A stretch of 53,871 nucleotides of DNA from Verrucomicrobiota bacterium (GCA_016871495.1 VHDF01000029.1:1-53871), one strand, 5' to 3'; positions 34,224 through 43,880 are shown, numbered from the stretch's first letter. Numbers and translations: made by a program. The notes: generated from the sequence alone by a model not told the origin.

Positions 34224-35876
34224 ATGGCACTGACCCTTTTCCTCGCCATCTCGATCACCGCTCAAGACCCACCCGTCATCACTCGTCACCCGGCAGGAGC
34301 CTCGGTCAGCCTGGGTGTGAGGGTGGTGCTCAGCGTCCGGGCCAGTGGCGAGGAACCCCTCCGCTTCCAATGGCGGCTCAATGATCGTCCACTGCCCGGG
34401 GCGACAAACGCCTCCCTGACCCTCACCAACGTCTCCCTCGCCCATGACGGAGATTACACTGCCTTGGTCACGAATCCGCAAGGAACCATCGTGAGCGAGC
34501 CAGCCCGGCTCGAAGTCGACCCTACTTTCATCAAACTCAACCCGGAACGGCTCGCCGATAAACTCGTCTATGCGGTGACTTGGGCCGACACCGATGGCGA
34601 CGGAGATCTCGATCTTCTGGTCACCGAGTTCGGCCAGCATCACGTGCTGGAGAATCTCGGCCAAGGAACCTTCAAACGCGCCAGCGCCTCCCATCCGTTG
34701 CAAGCAGGCTCGCCCGGGGAAAATTCCATCTCGATCTGGGCGGATTTCGACAATGACGGCCTGCTTGATGTTTACCGAACCACCGGGCTCGGCTTCGCGG
34801 GAGGCCTCCAGGACCGCTTGTTTCGCAACCGCGGGGCCGGGGCATTCGCCGCCGTGGCCAATCTGCCGATGCACCTCGCCCCAACCCCCACCACCGGTGC
34901 CGCCTGGGGCGATTTCGACAACGACGGGAACGTGGACCTCTTTGTCGCTCATTCTGGAAACAATCCCAATGCCCTGTACCGCAACATTGGCCAGGGCGGC
35001 TTCGCCAAAATCACGGATTCGCCTGTCACCGAGATTTCCGGCAACACGAATGGTGGCACTTGGGCAAACTATGACGACGATGGCGATTTGGACTTGCTCG
35101 TTTACGCCCCGCGAAACAGTAACCTTTATGAGAATCTCGGGGCGGGAAAATTTCAAATCAGCGACGACGCGCTACTCGGGGACCGCATCCAGGGCGCGGC
35201 CTTCGCCGATTTTGACAACGATGGTGACCTCGACCTCCTGGTCACAGGAAATCCCATGCGACTGCACCGCAACGATCGCGGCATTTGCCCGACGGCCGCG
35301 TGGGGTGACTTCGACAATGACGGCTTCCTGGATCTGGCCGTGGGCAAAGGGGGATCGGCCCTCTACCGGAACAGCGGCAACCCCCATGCCTGGCTGACCC
35401 TGAAACTCATCGGCACACGGTCCAATCGCGCGGCCATCGGCGCCAAAGTGCGCCTGAAAGCGACGATCAAAGGACAATCATTTTGGCAGCGGCGGGACAT
35501 CACGAGCACGAGCGGTCCGAGTGCCGGCAGCGACCTCCGCGCCCATTTCGGTCTCGGCGATGCCACGCAGGCTGAGATCCTTCGAGTCGAATGGCCCAGC
35601 GGCCAAGTCACTGAATTAAGCAACGTTCCCGCCAGGCAAATCCTCACTCTCACCGAGCCGGACTTGTCGCCCCGGCTCCAAGCGAGCTGGGTTCGAGGGG
35701 CCATTCAACTCACCCTCACCGGCGCGTCAGGCCACACTTATCACCTGGAAGCTTCCCACGATCTCCAGACCTGGAGCCGCGTCACCTCGGTCGTCGCTGG
35801 AACAGGTCCAGCCCTCATCGAAGACACCCGAGCCCAAGTCAGTTCACACAGGTTTTACCGCGCCCAATTGCAGTAG
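34224..35876 (+). CDS. Exported Ig-like / FG-GAP / ASPIC-UnbV protein
   Basis: From ATG 34224 the product has 550 residues and a short signal peptide (MALTLFLAISITAQ); a start at 34092 would add 44 residues with a positive stretch before the hydrophobic core and cannot be excluded. An immunoglobulin-like domain (about 17-108: ITRHPAGASVSLG, FQWRLNDRPLPGATNASL, DGDYTALVTNPQG) is followed by about seven FG-GAP/VCBS units with DTDGDGDLD, DFDNDGLLD, DFDNDGNVD and DDDGDLD loops. An ASPIC/UnbV domain (about 388-470) contains IGTRSNRAAIGAKVRL and VEWPSGQVTEL. A C-terminal domain with YHLEASHDLQTWSRV and ending FYRAQLQ is a type often found at the ends of verrucomicrobial exported proteins. It is a single-unit relative of the 1,235-residue paralogues and is read divergently from the sigma gene. 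Confidence 0.85.
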   Translation: MALTLFLAISITAQDPPVITRHPAGASVSLGVRVVLSVRASGEEPLRFQWRLNDRPLPGATNASLTLTNVSLAHDGDYTALVTNPQGTIVSEPARLEVDPTFIKLNPERLADKLVYAVTWADTDGDGDLDLLVTEFGQHHVLENLGQGTFKRASASHPLQAGSPGENSISIWADFDNDGLLDVYRTTGLGFAGGLQDRLFRNRGAGAFAAVANLPMHLAPTPTTGAAWGDFDNDGNVDLFVAHSGNNPNALYRNIGQGGFAKITDSPVTEISGNTNGGTWANYDDDGDLDLLVYAPRNSNLYENLGAGKFQISDDALLGDRIQGAAFADFDNDGDLDLLVTGNPMRLHRNDRGICPTAAWGDFDNDGFLDLAVGKGGSALYRNSGNPHAWLTLKLIGTRSNRAAIGAKVRLKATIKGQSFWQRRDITSTSGPSAGSDLRAHFGLGDATQAEILRVEWPSGQVTELSNVPARQILTLTEPDLSPRLQASWVRGAIQLTLTGASGHTYHLEASHDLQTWSRVTSVVAGTGPALIEDTRAQVSSHRFYRAQLQ

Positions 35877-36061
35877 CCGGGCGCCCAACTCAATCGATCA
35901 GGCTAGTGTGCTGTTCATGAATTGGGTGGGCATTTGTTGCACGAGAGCGCACGCACGAGGAGTGGTTGGAGGAAGAACTCCTTCCTACGGGGTGGAGCAT
36001 GGGAAATGCATCCGTTGGTTGAACCGGGGGCGCGGTTCGATCTCACCCGCATGGCTGAAAC
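35877..36061. other. Short gap with fragments of a dispersed repeat
   Basis: Between convergent genes. It contains ggaagaactccttcctacgg and ggtggagca, resembling part of the gap at 9340-9380, and a lone aaatgcatccg. No gene. Confidence 0.35.
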
Positions 36062-38218
36062 TCAATGGGGAACGTTTCCAAACCCAGTCGAGTGTGAAAG
36101 GGGCGGGTTAGGACGATGCATCCGCTGCGGCAAATAGCGGTCCAATCCCGTTCTGCTGAGGATCTCGTCAAATCGCTTATCATTCCAAAGCGTCCGCCAG
36201 TAAGGATGCACCACCACATCCAGGATCGCCTCGTCACGCTCCTCGCATGCGCGCTCAAGGTGATGGAAGGCCTGATCGAGGTTGCCCGCGTGCCTGTAGG
36301 CATCCGCCCAGATGACCGGGGACAGCCAGCCATGGGGTAGAAGCATGCGTTGGCGGCGATCGGCGAAATCGAGGAAAACCTTCGCGAAGGCCGGGAGACC
36401 GTCGCGACGGTAAGCCTCGTGCGCCGCCTGATTGATGGTGGCGATGCCGTGGACCTTCAAGGAGCCTGCAGTCTCAGCGCTCATGGATTCATCGAGCCGT
36501 CCTATCGCCCATAGAAGTTTGGACAATTCGAACAACGCAACGCCATCACCAGAGTCGCGCCGGATGGACTCGCGCAACAGTTCTTCAGCTTCCTTCGATC
36601 GTCCGGCGCAAACGAGAACAACTCCCTGTTTTCTCGCCAGCCATGGAAGGTCCGGTGCGGCCTGTCTCGCGTTCTGGAGTTCTCTCACGGCCTCGTCGTG
36701 TCGACCCACCAAGGAAAGCCAGGTCGCCAGCCATGATCGCGCTTCGGGATGGCGGGGATCGAGTTCGACTGCGCGGCGGAAATCGCGCTCCGCTCCCTCC
36801 CAATCCCGTTCATATTCCATCTTCAAACGGCCCAGCAGGACGATCGCATCGACCAGCCTGCCATCCAGGCTCAACGCCTTGAGCGCTGCCTCGCGGGCTT
36901 GCGGCTTGCAAACCTTGGGCGGGAGAAAACAGAAGCCACCAAGCCCGTAACGGGCATTCGCGAGTTGCAGCCACGCGCGGGCGAAGCCGGGATCAAGATT
37001 CACCACGATCTCGAGTTGGGCTATGGCAGGCACGTAGCCATTCGTCGATTGAAGCCGCATGGCTTCTTTGGCCTGCAGGTATCGGTGGAATCCTTCGTCG
37101 CTCGAAGCGCCAGAGGTCTCAAATACTTCGGCCACGGGCGACAAGGAAGCGACCGGCGCAACGGGTCGATCCGAAGCCGATGGAATACGTCCAGTCATCG
37201 CCATGCGGGCCAGGACAACGATCGCCGAGCATGCCAGCAAAATGAGCGCAATCCGGCCACGCCGCTCCCAAGCCCGCCGCTTGCGAACAGAACCACCCTC
37301 CGACAGTCGATCGAGATCAGCCACCATGGCCCCGGCGCCCCCATACCTCCGCTTCGGATCCGCCTGGCAAGCCCGGTGGATGACAGCTTGGAGCTCCAGC
37401 CAGCGCTCGCGATCAGGACGCGTGGCCAATCCACCCGGCGGGACCGGGAAGTCCCGATGAGTGAGCCCCGTGCTCATCACATAAAGCACGATCCCCAGAC
37501 TGTAGAGATCCGCCCTCACCGTCCCCGGGCCTTCGGGTGGAATAAACCCCTCCGTGCCGACAAACGAGCGCGCTTCGCTCGCGGCGGACACCAACCCCAC
37601 ATCCACCAACTTGGGCGCTCCATCCACAAAAATGATGTTTGAGGGCTTAATGTCACGATGCACGAGCCCATGCCGGTGCAACTCGGCCAGCGCCAACGCC
37701 AGTGCCCGTCCAATGCCAATGGACTCCTCCAGCGGCAGCGCTCCCCGAGCCTTCACCTCGCTGGCCAGCGTTCGGGGAGAATACGTTTGGAGCTTCGCCA
37801 TCGGGGGGGGCGAAGGCCGGGCATTCGAAGCCCATGTGGAACTGTTGCCGCCCAACGATTGAGTGCCGAAGTCCGGACCGGAAACAGCCGCATCCGCGAG
37901 TTCCATCACGTAATAGAACCAGCCCTCGGCGTCATTGCGGCCAACCTGGAGCAAATCGACAAAGCCCTCGTGCAAGCGCGAAATCGGTTCGAACCGGCGA
38001 ATGCCCGCGAATTCGCGCTCGTAAGGACGCTCATCCTCAAACGTCATCCGCCGGACGATCTTCACCGCGCGCAGCGTTCCCAGCGAATTACGCGCCAGCC
38101 ACACTTCACCATAGGCGCCTTGGGCGAGTAGGTGCAGCAACACATGATCTGGAATCGAAGGCGGCGCTTGGGGCCCGCCCGGAGGCTGGGCGCTGTCCCT
38201 GACAGTGGACGCGGACAT
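36062..38218 (-). CDS. Membrane-anchored Ser/Thr protein kinase with TPR repeats
   Basis: The 718-residue product has a cytoplasmic Hanks-type kinase domain at about 25-300: glycine loop LLAQGAYGEVWLA, lysine in RAVKIV, catalytic loop HRDIKPSNIIF, GTEGFIPPEG in place of the APE segment and DLYSLGIVLY. The metal-binding DFG is DVG, a conservative change seen in other active kinases. An insertion of about 40 residues rich in S, P and N sits between the hinge and the catalytic loop. One membrane segment (IALILLACSAIVVLARMAM) lies near residue 330. The remaining 340 residues hold tetratricopeptide-like repeats (AWLQLANARYGLGG, DFRRAVELDPRHPEARSWLA, ELLRESIRRDSG, HAGNLDQAFHHLERA), a probable extracytoplasmic protein-binding or sensing part. 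The likely client is the ECF sigma factor at 33208-33864. Confidence 0.92.
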   Translation of the reverse strand: MSASTVRDSAQPPGGPQAPPSIPDHVLLHLLAQGAYGEVWLARNSLGTLRAVKIVRRMTFEDERPYEREFAGIRRFEPISRLHEGFVDLLQVGRNDAEGWFYYVMELADAAVSGPDFGTQSLGGNSSTWASNARPSPPPMAKLQTYSPRTLASEVKARGALPLEESIGIGRALALALAELHRHGLVHRDIKPSNIIFVDGAPKLVDVGLVSAASEARSFVGTEGFIPPEGPGTVRADLYSLGIVLYVMSTGLTHRDFPVPPGGLATRPDRERWLELQAVIHRACQADPKRRYGGAGAMVADLDRLSEGGSVRKRRAWERRGRIALILLACSAIVVLARMAMTGRIPSASDRPVAPVASLSPVAEVFETSGASSDEGFHRYLQAKEAMRLQSTNGYVPAIAQLEIVVNLDPGFARAWLQLANARYGLGGFCFLPPKVCKPQAREAALKALSLDGRLVDAIVLLGRLKMEYERDWEGAERDFRRAVELDPRHPEARSWLATWLSLVGRHDEAVRELQNARQAAPDLPWLARKQGVVLVCAGRSKEAEELLRESIRRDSGDGVALFELSKLLWAIGRLDESMSAETAGSLKVHGIATINQAAHEAYRRDGLPAFAKVFLDFADRRQRMLLPHGWLSPVIWADAYRHAGNLDQAFHHLERACEERDEAILDVVVHPYWRTLWNDKRFDEILSRTGLDRYLPQRMHRPNPPLSHSTGFGNVPH

Positions 38219-38570
38219 GATAATGCCGAAGGAACTCTTTTCGAGCTTTCTTGTCGAGCCACGCCATCAGGTCGATTAGGGCATCGGTGCATCCAGAGGA
38301 TGTCGGTGACCGGGTTGTCGTGGTCACGCAGACAGCCCTGTCTGCTGTGTCGCAGGCTGCCCAGCCTGCGGGGCGGCGAAGGGAACCCGGCGCGTGGAGA
38401 TCATGGAAGGGCCTCGTTCTTCACCCGCCGGGCCGACGGGCCGTCAGCGATACGGCAGGCTGGGCAGCCTGCGCCACACGACAAACAGCTTCGGGATGCA
38501 CGATCAGGGCATGGGCATCGAAAGACCGTAAAACCGGATGTTTAGAAGAAGAAGACCGAGGGGCAGGAAG
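38219..38570. other. Intergenic region occupied by a palindromic element
   Basis: Apart from the element at 38285-38503 only short flanks remain. No gene is seen. The kinase promoter must lie within or next to the element. Confidence 0.6.
38285..38503 (+). mobile_element. 219-bp palindromic element, uninterrupted copy
   Basis: The termini are cggtgcatcc and gggatgcacga. It contains the cagacagccctgtctg hairpin and both gcaggctg...cagcctgc hairpins. Flanking 9-mers ttagggcat (38276-38284) and tcagggcat (38504-38512) agree at 8 of 9 positions, which supports a target duplication. This copy shows the uninterrupted site into which the 134-bp element inserted in the copy at 2449-2809. Confidence 0.8.
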
Positions 38571-40388
38571 TCACTGCGTTCGGATCCATTCGAGGACGCG
38601 CGTTTCGAGCAGGTCGAGGGGCAAAGCCCCGGCCAGCAGCACCGCGTCGTGGAAAGCACGCAGATCGAATCGCACACCCAACTCGCGTTGGGCCAGGGCG
38701 CGCAGTTCTTTGATCTTCAGCTCACCGATCTTGTAAGCGAGGGCCTGCCCGGGCCAGGCGATGTAGCGGTCGATCTCGTTCGCGATGTCCAACTCGCTCT
38801 TGGGCGCGTGTTCCGTAAAGAAATCGATCGCTTGCTTTCGGCTCCAGCGTTTCGCATGGATTCCGGTATCGACCACCAATCGCACCGCCCTCCACATCTC
38901 GTAGGTGAGCTGGCCCATTTTATCATAGGGATCCTCGTAGAGCCCCAACTCGTCGCCGAGAGATTCGGCATAGAGCGCCCAGCCCTCGACAAAGACCGTG
39001 TAGCCGCCGTAACGGCGGAAATGGGGCAGATTCCCCTGTTCCATCGAAAGCGCGATTTGCAGGTGATGACCGGGAACGGCTTCATGCAAGGTCAACGCCA
39101 TGATCTCATGACGAAATCGAGTCTCCGGACGATACAGATTCACGGAATAAAAACCCGGACGAGTTCCGTCCGCAGCCGGAGGCCGGTAATAAGCCGTGGT
39201 CGTGTGGGGAGCAATCCCGTCCGGAATCGGCTCCACCCCGTAAGGAATGCGCGGCAACGTGCGGAACACTCGATTCAACAGGGGATCGACCCGCTTGGCC
39301 GCGGCCTTGTACGCGGCCAGCAACTGGCCCGGACTGCGGTAGGCGAATTGAGGATCCGTGCGTAGATGCACGAAAAACTCCCGAAGAGAACCCCGGAACT
39401 GCACGCGATGACGGATCTTCTCCATTTCCTCCCGGACTCGGCTCACCTCGGAGAGTCCCAAGTCATGAATCTGGTCCGGGGTCAAACGGGTGGTCGTGAA
39501 CTTTCGGGCCAGGAAGGCGTAGAGTTCCGCCCCGTCCGGCATCTGCCAGATCCCCTCTTTCTCGAAGCAAGCCGGCAGATATTCCTGTTGAAAGAACTGC
39601 TCCAAGCGCTGGTAGGCCGGGATGACGACCTCGCGAATGGCCATCACGGCCTCGCGCCGCGCTTTGGAGAGATCGAGATTCACCCCCGTCTCCTTCGCCA
39701 CGGCATAGGGCTTGAGAAAGAGGCTTTCCTCAGGGTCATCCACGATTTGCTTGGCGATTTGAGGCACGATCCGTTCCGCGATGACACGGGCGTGGACACG
39801 ACGCGTTCGAATCCCCTCGCGCATGAGGGCGATGGCCTGATCGACGCTTCGACCGACGCCACGCAAACGGGCATTCCAATCAAGATAATCACGGATGCTT
39901 TGGAAGCGAAGATCGTCCGCCAGCAGATGAGCGGTTTGATGACCTTCCCGTTGATTCATGGGAAGCAGGTACCAGCGCGCACCCAGCTCCTCGATCTCCA
40001 AGGCCATTTCGCGGCGAAACAAACCCCAATTCAGCTTATCCGCCGGACTGAGCTTGGACGGATCGATGCGGTCGAGTTTCTTCAGTGTCCATCGATAATG
40101 ATTCGAACGCGCTCCAAATGCCTGAAGGCTCAAATCTTCCCACGCTCGATTCCATCTCCGATCCCCCAACGTCGAAGAGAAGGTGGGGTTCTGCCGCAGG
40201 CGGTAATCCCATTCGCGAGCCAAGAGCCGTCGCAAAGCAGCATCCTCGGAAGTGGACGGACGTTCGTCCGCGGCCATCCCATGATGCAGGGAGGCCAGAA
40301 GTCCGAAGCCCATCGCTAACCATGGCAAGAACCGGCGCCAGCGTTGGACGACCACGCTCAGAAGTCCGCTTGGTGGAGAATGCCTCAC
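38571..40388 (-). CDS. DUF885 family metallopeptidase-like lipoprotein or secreted protein
   Basis: The 605-residue product (GTG start at 40388) has a signal sequence (LPWLAMGFGLLASLHHGMAA). It belongs to DUF885, whose members carry a zinc-peptidase-type helix. Here that helix reads LTLHEAVPGHHLQ near residue 440, followed after about 30 residues by FVEGWALYAESLG, giving the HExxxGHH...E set expected to bind zinc. Other family stretches are GVGRSVDQAIALMREGIRT and RLVVDTGIHAKRWSR, near a second catalytic region. Length is normal. The substrate is unknown; peptide cleavage outside the cytoplasm is the likely role. It starts two bases after the stop of yggS and is probably co-transcribed with it. 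Confidence 0.92.
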   Translation of the reverse strand: MRHSPPSGLLSVVVQRWRRFLPWLAMGFGLLASLHHGMAADERPSTSEDAALRRLLAREWDYRLRQNPTFSSTLGDRRWNRAWEDLSLQAFGARSNHYRWTLKKLDRIDPSKLSPADKLNWGLFRREMALEIEELGARWYLLPMNQREGHQTAHLLADDLRFQSIRDYLDWNARLRGVGRSVDQAIALMREGIRTRRVHARVIAERIVPQIAKQIVDDPEESLFLKPYAVAKETGVNLDLSKARREAVMAIREVVIPAYQRLEQFFQQEYLPACFEKEGIWQMPDGAELYAFLARKFTTTRLTPDQIHDLGLSEVSRVREEMEKIRHRVQFRGSLREFFVHLRTDPQFAYRSPGQLLAAYKAAAKRVDPLLNRVFRTLPRIPYGVEPIPDGIAPHTTTAYYRPPAADGTRPGFYSVNLYRPETRFRHEIMALTLHEAVPGHHLQIALSMEQGNLPHFRRYGGYTVFVEGWALYAESLGDELGLYEDPYDKMGQLTYEMWRAVRLVVDTGIHAKRWSRKQAIDFFTEHAPKSELDIANEIDRYIAWPGQALAYKIGELKIKELRALAQRELGVRFDLRAFHDAVLLAGALPLDLLETRVLEWIRTQ

Positions 40389-40390
40389 GG

Positions 40391-41098
40391 TCAGGCCTGC
40401 TCTTCTCGATCCAACCGCCTGGGACGGGCTCCGAAAATAGCCGTGCCGATTCGCACCATCGTCGCTCCTTCCTCGATGGCCACACCGAAATCACCGCTCA
40501 TGCCCATGCTCAGTTCCGGAATCGGATAACCCAGGAGATCCTCGCAACGAGATCGGAGCTCGCGGAGCGATCGGAAAAAAGGACGCACCCGCTCCGAATC
40601 GGTGGACCAGGGCGCGATCGTCATGAGCCCGTGGATTTCCAGTCGCTTCAGCGCCGACACTCCCCGGATCTCTTCGACGAGCTGCGCCGGACGATAACCA
40701 AACTTGCTCCCTTCCCCCGCCACGTTGACTTCGAGAAGGATCTTGGCGGTCTTGGCCTGACGCTCGGCGAGACGATGGATCTCTTCCGCAAGCCGCAGGC
40801 TGTCCACGCTTTGAATGACGCTGAAGAAGCCCAACGCATCGCGAACCTTGTTGGTTTGGAGGTGTCCGATCATGTGCCAGGTGATGCGGCTCGAACAAAG
40901 CGGGATCTTGGCCCTGCCTTCCTGGACCTTGTTCTCGCCGAACAACGAGATTCCCGCTCGGAAAGCTTCCTCCACCGCCTGGGGCGGATGTCCCTTGCTC
41001 ACCGCGATCAGCCGAACCCCAGCCGGGTCGCGCCCGGCTCGAAGACAGGCTTGATCCATGGCTTGCCGAACGCGGGCGATGTTGGCTTCAATGGACAC
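40391..41098 (-). CDS. yggS: YggS/PROSC family pyridoxal-phosphate homeostasis protein
   Basis: From GTG 41098 the product has 235 residues, beginning MSIEANIARVRQ as expected; a TTG seven codons earlier would add KLVWVV-like residues not seen in the family. It is a single-domain alanine-racemase-type TIM barrel that binds pyridoxal phosphate at the lysine in LIAVSKGHPP near residue 34. Further family marks are FGENKVQEGRAKIP, WHMIGHLQTNKVRD, LLEVNVAGEGSKFG, GLMTIAP and MGMSGDFGVAIEEGATMVRIG. YggS has no known catalytic activity; it balances free PLP and amino-acid pools in the cytoplasm. It is the upstream gene of a pair with the DUF885 gene, with no functional link that I know of. Confidence 0.95.
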   Translation of the reverse strand: MSIEANIARVRQAMDQACLRAGRDPAGVRLIAVSKGHPPQAVEEAFRAGISLFGENKVQEGRAKIPLCSSRITWHMIGHLQTNKVRDALGFFSVIQSVDSLRLAEEIHRLAERQAKTAKILLEVNVAGEGSKFGYRPAQLVEEIRGVSALKRLEIHGLMTIAPWSTDSERVRPFFRSLRELRSRCEDLLGYPIPELSMGMSGDFGVAIEEGATMVRIGTAIFGARPRRLDREEQA

Positions 41099-41197
41099 GA
41101 CGACCCAAACTAATTTCAAAAGAAGCCCGTTTCAATAGCTGCGAGGAAGAACAACGAACGCACCGCTCCGTTCCCGACCCGGAATCGAAAGCTTGCC

Positions 41198-42634
41198 CTA
41201 AGATCTTCGGAGCTGTTCCCAAGGGCCCGTGATGGCGAGGGTGAGGCCTGGAGTTTGGATGTTCACGAAAAGCGTGGTGCCGTCCGGCGAAAAACAAGCA
41301 CCCGCCAACTCCCCCAGTGTTGTCTTGGCCAAGTGGTACGTCTTGCCTTCGGGAGTGACGCCCACCACGCACTGTGGACTCAAACCATCCTCGCAAATAA
41401 TGAGGTCCCCCCAGGGTGCCACAGCCAGGTTATCCGCGTTCTCCACCAAATTGCCGTCATTCGGCTCAATGAAAAGTTCGAGTCGCGGCGGCTTCGTCGC
41501 TTCTCCGGGTTTGCCTTCCGCCGTACTGGGGAAGTACCGCCAGATTTGTCCCTTCTTCTTTCGGCCGCCGTTCGTACAGGCGAAGAAGATCGAATCCCTC
41601 CCATACCAGCAGCCTTCTCCACGGGCGAAGCGCGCCGCACCTTTTTCGAAATACCCGTGGTAACGAAGATCGTTATCCTCGGACTCGACATGGGCCACGT
41701 CCACCCATTCCACCTCCAACGTCTGGCGCGGCGCCCATTTGCGATCATGCCAGTTGCGCGTATCCATGCGGCTGGCATCGATCACCTTGAGGGCTTGCAA
41801 ACGACCCTTCCCCGCCAACTGCCCCGGCTGTTCGGGGAGGAATCGATAAAACAAGCCGTCGCTGCAGTCCTCGGTCTGGTAAACCGCTCCGGAATTGGGA
41901 TCAACCGCGATGGCTTCGTGACGGAAACGGCCCATCCCCCGAAGCGGGATCGGATCGGCTAGACCGATCTCGACCGAAGGCGCGACTTCGAAATTGTAGC
42001 CGTGCATTTGTTCCATTTCCTCATCCGGAGTCTGGCCGCCCTCGTTCGGACGGCTCACATCCTCCTCGCAGGTCACCCAGGTGCCCCAGGGTGTCACTCC
42101 TCCCGCGCAGTTGCGATAGGTGCCCGCCAGACTCAGAAAATGCTTCTCCAACGTCTGCGTTCGAGTGTCGAAGACCAAGGTCGTCGTGCCCCCCAGTCCG
42201 GGTTTCTTGCCTTTTCCCGCGTCATACATTTTGGCCCGCGGCACTTTTCTCATCAACCCCCGCTTGTTGCCGAAAGGGCTCCCTTCGGTGGCACCCGCCT
42301 CCATCTCGTGATTGCGGATCAGGATCGTCTTCCCGTTCGGGCCGGGAAATGCGCCCATGCCGTCATGCTTTCCCGGCACGAGCAGTCCATCATCCATTTT
42401 TTCTCCCGTCTCCGAGAAGACCACATAGTTGAACCCGGGCGGCAGATCCAGGGTGCCGTGAAAATCGGATTCCAGGGCCGGCTTCGCGGTTTCCGCGTGG
42501 GCGGAATCGAGAAAACTGCGCAGGCCCGTGAAGGCCAAGGCGACCAGACCGGACCGTTGAAAGAATTGACGCCTGCGCAGCGGGCTCGTCCGCGTTACGA
42601 CTTTTTGATTCATGTTGAATGGAACTGGATTCAT
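41198..42634 (-). CDS. PhoX-like (DUF839) Tat-exported phosphatase family protein
   Basis: From the ATG at 42634 the product has 478 residues; ATG 42613 is nearly as good and the longer frame to 42718 is unlikely. A Tat signal with LRRRQFFQRSG and a hydrophobic stretch VALAFTGLRSFL implies export in folded form. The body belongs to the DUF839/PhoX family of calcium/iron phosphatase propellers. Seen are ILIRNHEM, GGTTTLVFDTRTQTLEKHFLSL, LAGTYRNCAGGVTPWGTWVTCEE (the cysteine and glutamates are typical iron/calcium ligands), RFRHEAIAVDP, YQTEDCSDGLFYRFLP and PDNLAVAP-like ENADNLAVAPWGDLIICED. A role in releasing phosphate from organic esters is likely. The gene stands alone. Confidence 0.9.
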   Translation of the reverse strand: MNPVPFNMNQKVVTRTSPLRRRQFFQRSGLVALAFTGLRSFLDSAHAETAKPALESDFHGTLDLPPGFNYVVFSETGEKMDDGLLVPGKHDGMGAFPGPNGKTILIRNHEMEAGATEGSPFGNKRGLMRKVPRAKMYDAGKGKKPGLGGTTTLVFDTRTQTLEKHFLSLAGTYRNCAGGVTPWGTWVTCEEDVSRPNEGGQTPDEEMEQMHGYNFEVAPSVEIGLADPIPLRGMGRFRHEAIAVDPNSGAVYQTEDCSDGLFYRFLPEQPGQLAGKGRLQALKVIDASRMDTRNWHDRKWAPRQTLEVEWVDVAHVESEDNDLRYHGYFEKGAARFARGEGCWYGRDSIFFACTNGGRKKKGQIWRYFPSTAEGKPGEATKPPRLELFIEPNDGNLVENADNLAVAPWGDLIICEDGLSPQCVVGVTPEGKTYHLAKTTLGELAGACFSPDGTTLFVNIQTPGLTLAITGPWEQLRRS

Positions 42635-43127
42635 GACCGGCTTCAGCGGCCCATCTTGCTGGCGCCCACCCGGCAAGTGCTTGTCCAGTTTCCATTGGTG
42701 AAGTTCGAACTCAAGCACACATTGCGTGCGTTCGTCCGGGCCTCACCGGATTTTGCCGTCGAGAACCTGTTTCTTGCTTTTCACTCTCGCCAGGCGGTCG
42801 AACGACCTCGCTCATCGACCGCCGTGGTCAGCGCGCGTCAGCGTGGCGTTCCGCCCGCGAACCACCGGGTGCACTGCAACCGCGACGCGGGCGGCGGTTC
42901 GTCTGCAGCGACGGGTTCGGGAATCGATTGAAGAAAGCCTCGACCGCGTCTGAAAGGCTCCAATGCCTGGCGCGGAAGTGGACCGCCTCCGAACCCATGC
43001 GATCGAGCCCAAACCATGTTCCGTCCGGAGCATGCCATCGGTTCGCCCTCCAACCCGGGGATTTGACTTGTGAATCCACGGGTTCGAGCGTTTTCTCTTT
43101 CTCAATCTCCAACTCAGATCGACCATT
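42635..43127. other. Divergent intergenic region, no gene seen
   Basis: About 490 bases between the PhoX-like gene and the pseudopilin gene. Frames present are short and lack domains. TTGACTTG at about 43061 could be a -35 element for the pseudopilin gene, but no -10 box of good quality follows. Confidence 0.4.
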
Positions 43128-43880
43128 ATGAACCCCCTGGCGCGCCGACCTCGTTCGGCCTTCACGCTCATCGAACTTCTGGTCGTCATTGCCATCATCG
43201 CCATTCTCGCCGGGATGCTGCTGCCCGCGTTGTCCAAGGCCAAGGAGAACGGACGCAAGGCGAAATGCCTCAATAATTTGAGGCAGATCGGCATCGGCAT
43301 CGCGATTTACGCGGATGACAACCGGGACCGGGTTTTGGAGGCGCGATTTGGGGTGGTGCAAATCTGTTTGAATCCTCCCGAGCGCAAAGCCGCGGAATCC
43401 GTGGGCCTCACGATCTTCTCCAACAGCCCTTCCGGCCAGATTTGGACTTGTCCGAATCGCCCCACCTTTCCTCAATACGAACGCGAGTTCGATCAGTGGG
43501 TCATCGGATTCCAATATTTTGGAGGAATCACCAACTGGCAGAATCCCGCCGGGACCTTTCCCTCGAGAAGTCCGGTGAAGACCTCCGCTGCCCAGCCGGG
43601 TTGGGTGCTTGCCGCCGACGCCAACATGAAAATTGATGGTCGCTGGGGTGGAGGACGCGACACGTCCTTCAAAGGCATGCCGCCTCACAAGGATCGAAAC
43701 GGGCGGCCGGCGGGTGGCAATCAGTTGACCATGGACGGATCGGCGAGGTGGATGAAATTCCAGCAAATGCTCTTCATTCACAGTTGGGGCACCGAGGGTA
43801 GCCGGGACGCCTATTTTGCCCAGGACGACCTCGGGGAGGCGCTTCAATCGCGCATCGACCGCATCAAGCCAAGGCCCTGA
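43128..43880 (+). CDS. Type II secretion/type IV pilin-like pseudopilin
   Basis: The 250-residue product has a class III prepilin leader: basic [11 protein letters not shown], then the cleavage site before the hydrophobic helix [20 protein letters not shown] with the required glutamate at position 5. [19 protein letters not shown] follows, typical of the DUF1559-like family abundant in Planctomycetes and Verrucomicrobia. The C-terminal part is a beta-rich globular domain with [19 protein letters not shown] and [22 protein letters not shown], a form of the H-x9-DG ending. These proteins are processed by PilD and assembled in the inner membrane; many copies per genome have unknown tasks. No other secretion genes are nearby. 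Confidence 0.92.
   Translation: MNPLARRPRSAFTLIELLVVIAIIAILAGMLLPALSKAKENGRKAKCLNNLRQIGIGIAIYADDNRDRVLEARFGVVQICLNPPERKAAESVGLTIFSNSPSGQIWTCPNRPTFPQYEREFDQWVIGFQYFGGITNWQNPAGTFPSRSPVKTSAAQPGWVLAADANMKIDGRWGGGRDTSFKGMPPHKDRNGRPAGGNQLTMDGSARWMKFQQMLFIHSWGTEGSRDAYFAQDDLGEALQSRIDRIKPRP

Noticed and set aside
35940-36010. A further complete GGTGCATCC-ended element before the kinase stop
   Set aside because: Only fragments (ggtggagca, aaatgcatccg) resemble the element at 9250-9428; no paired ends could be found.
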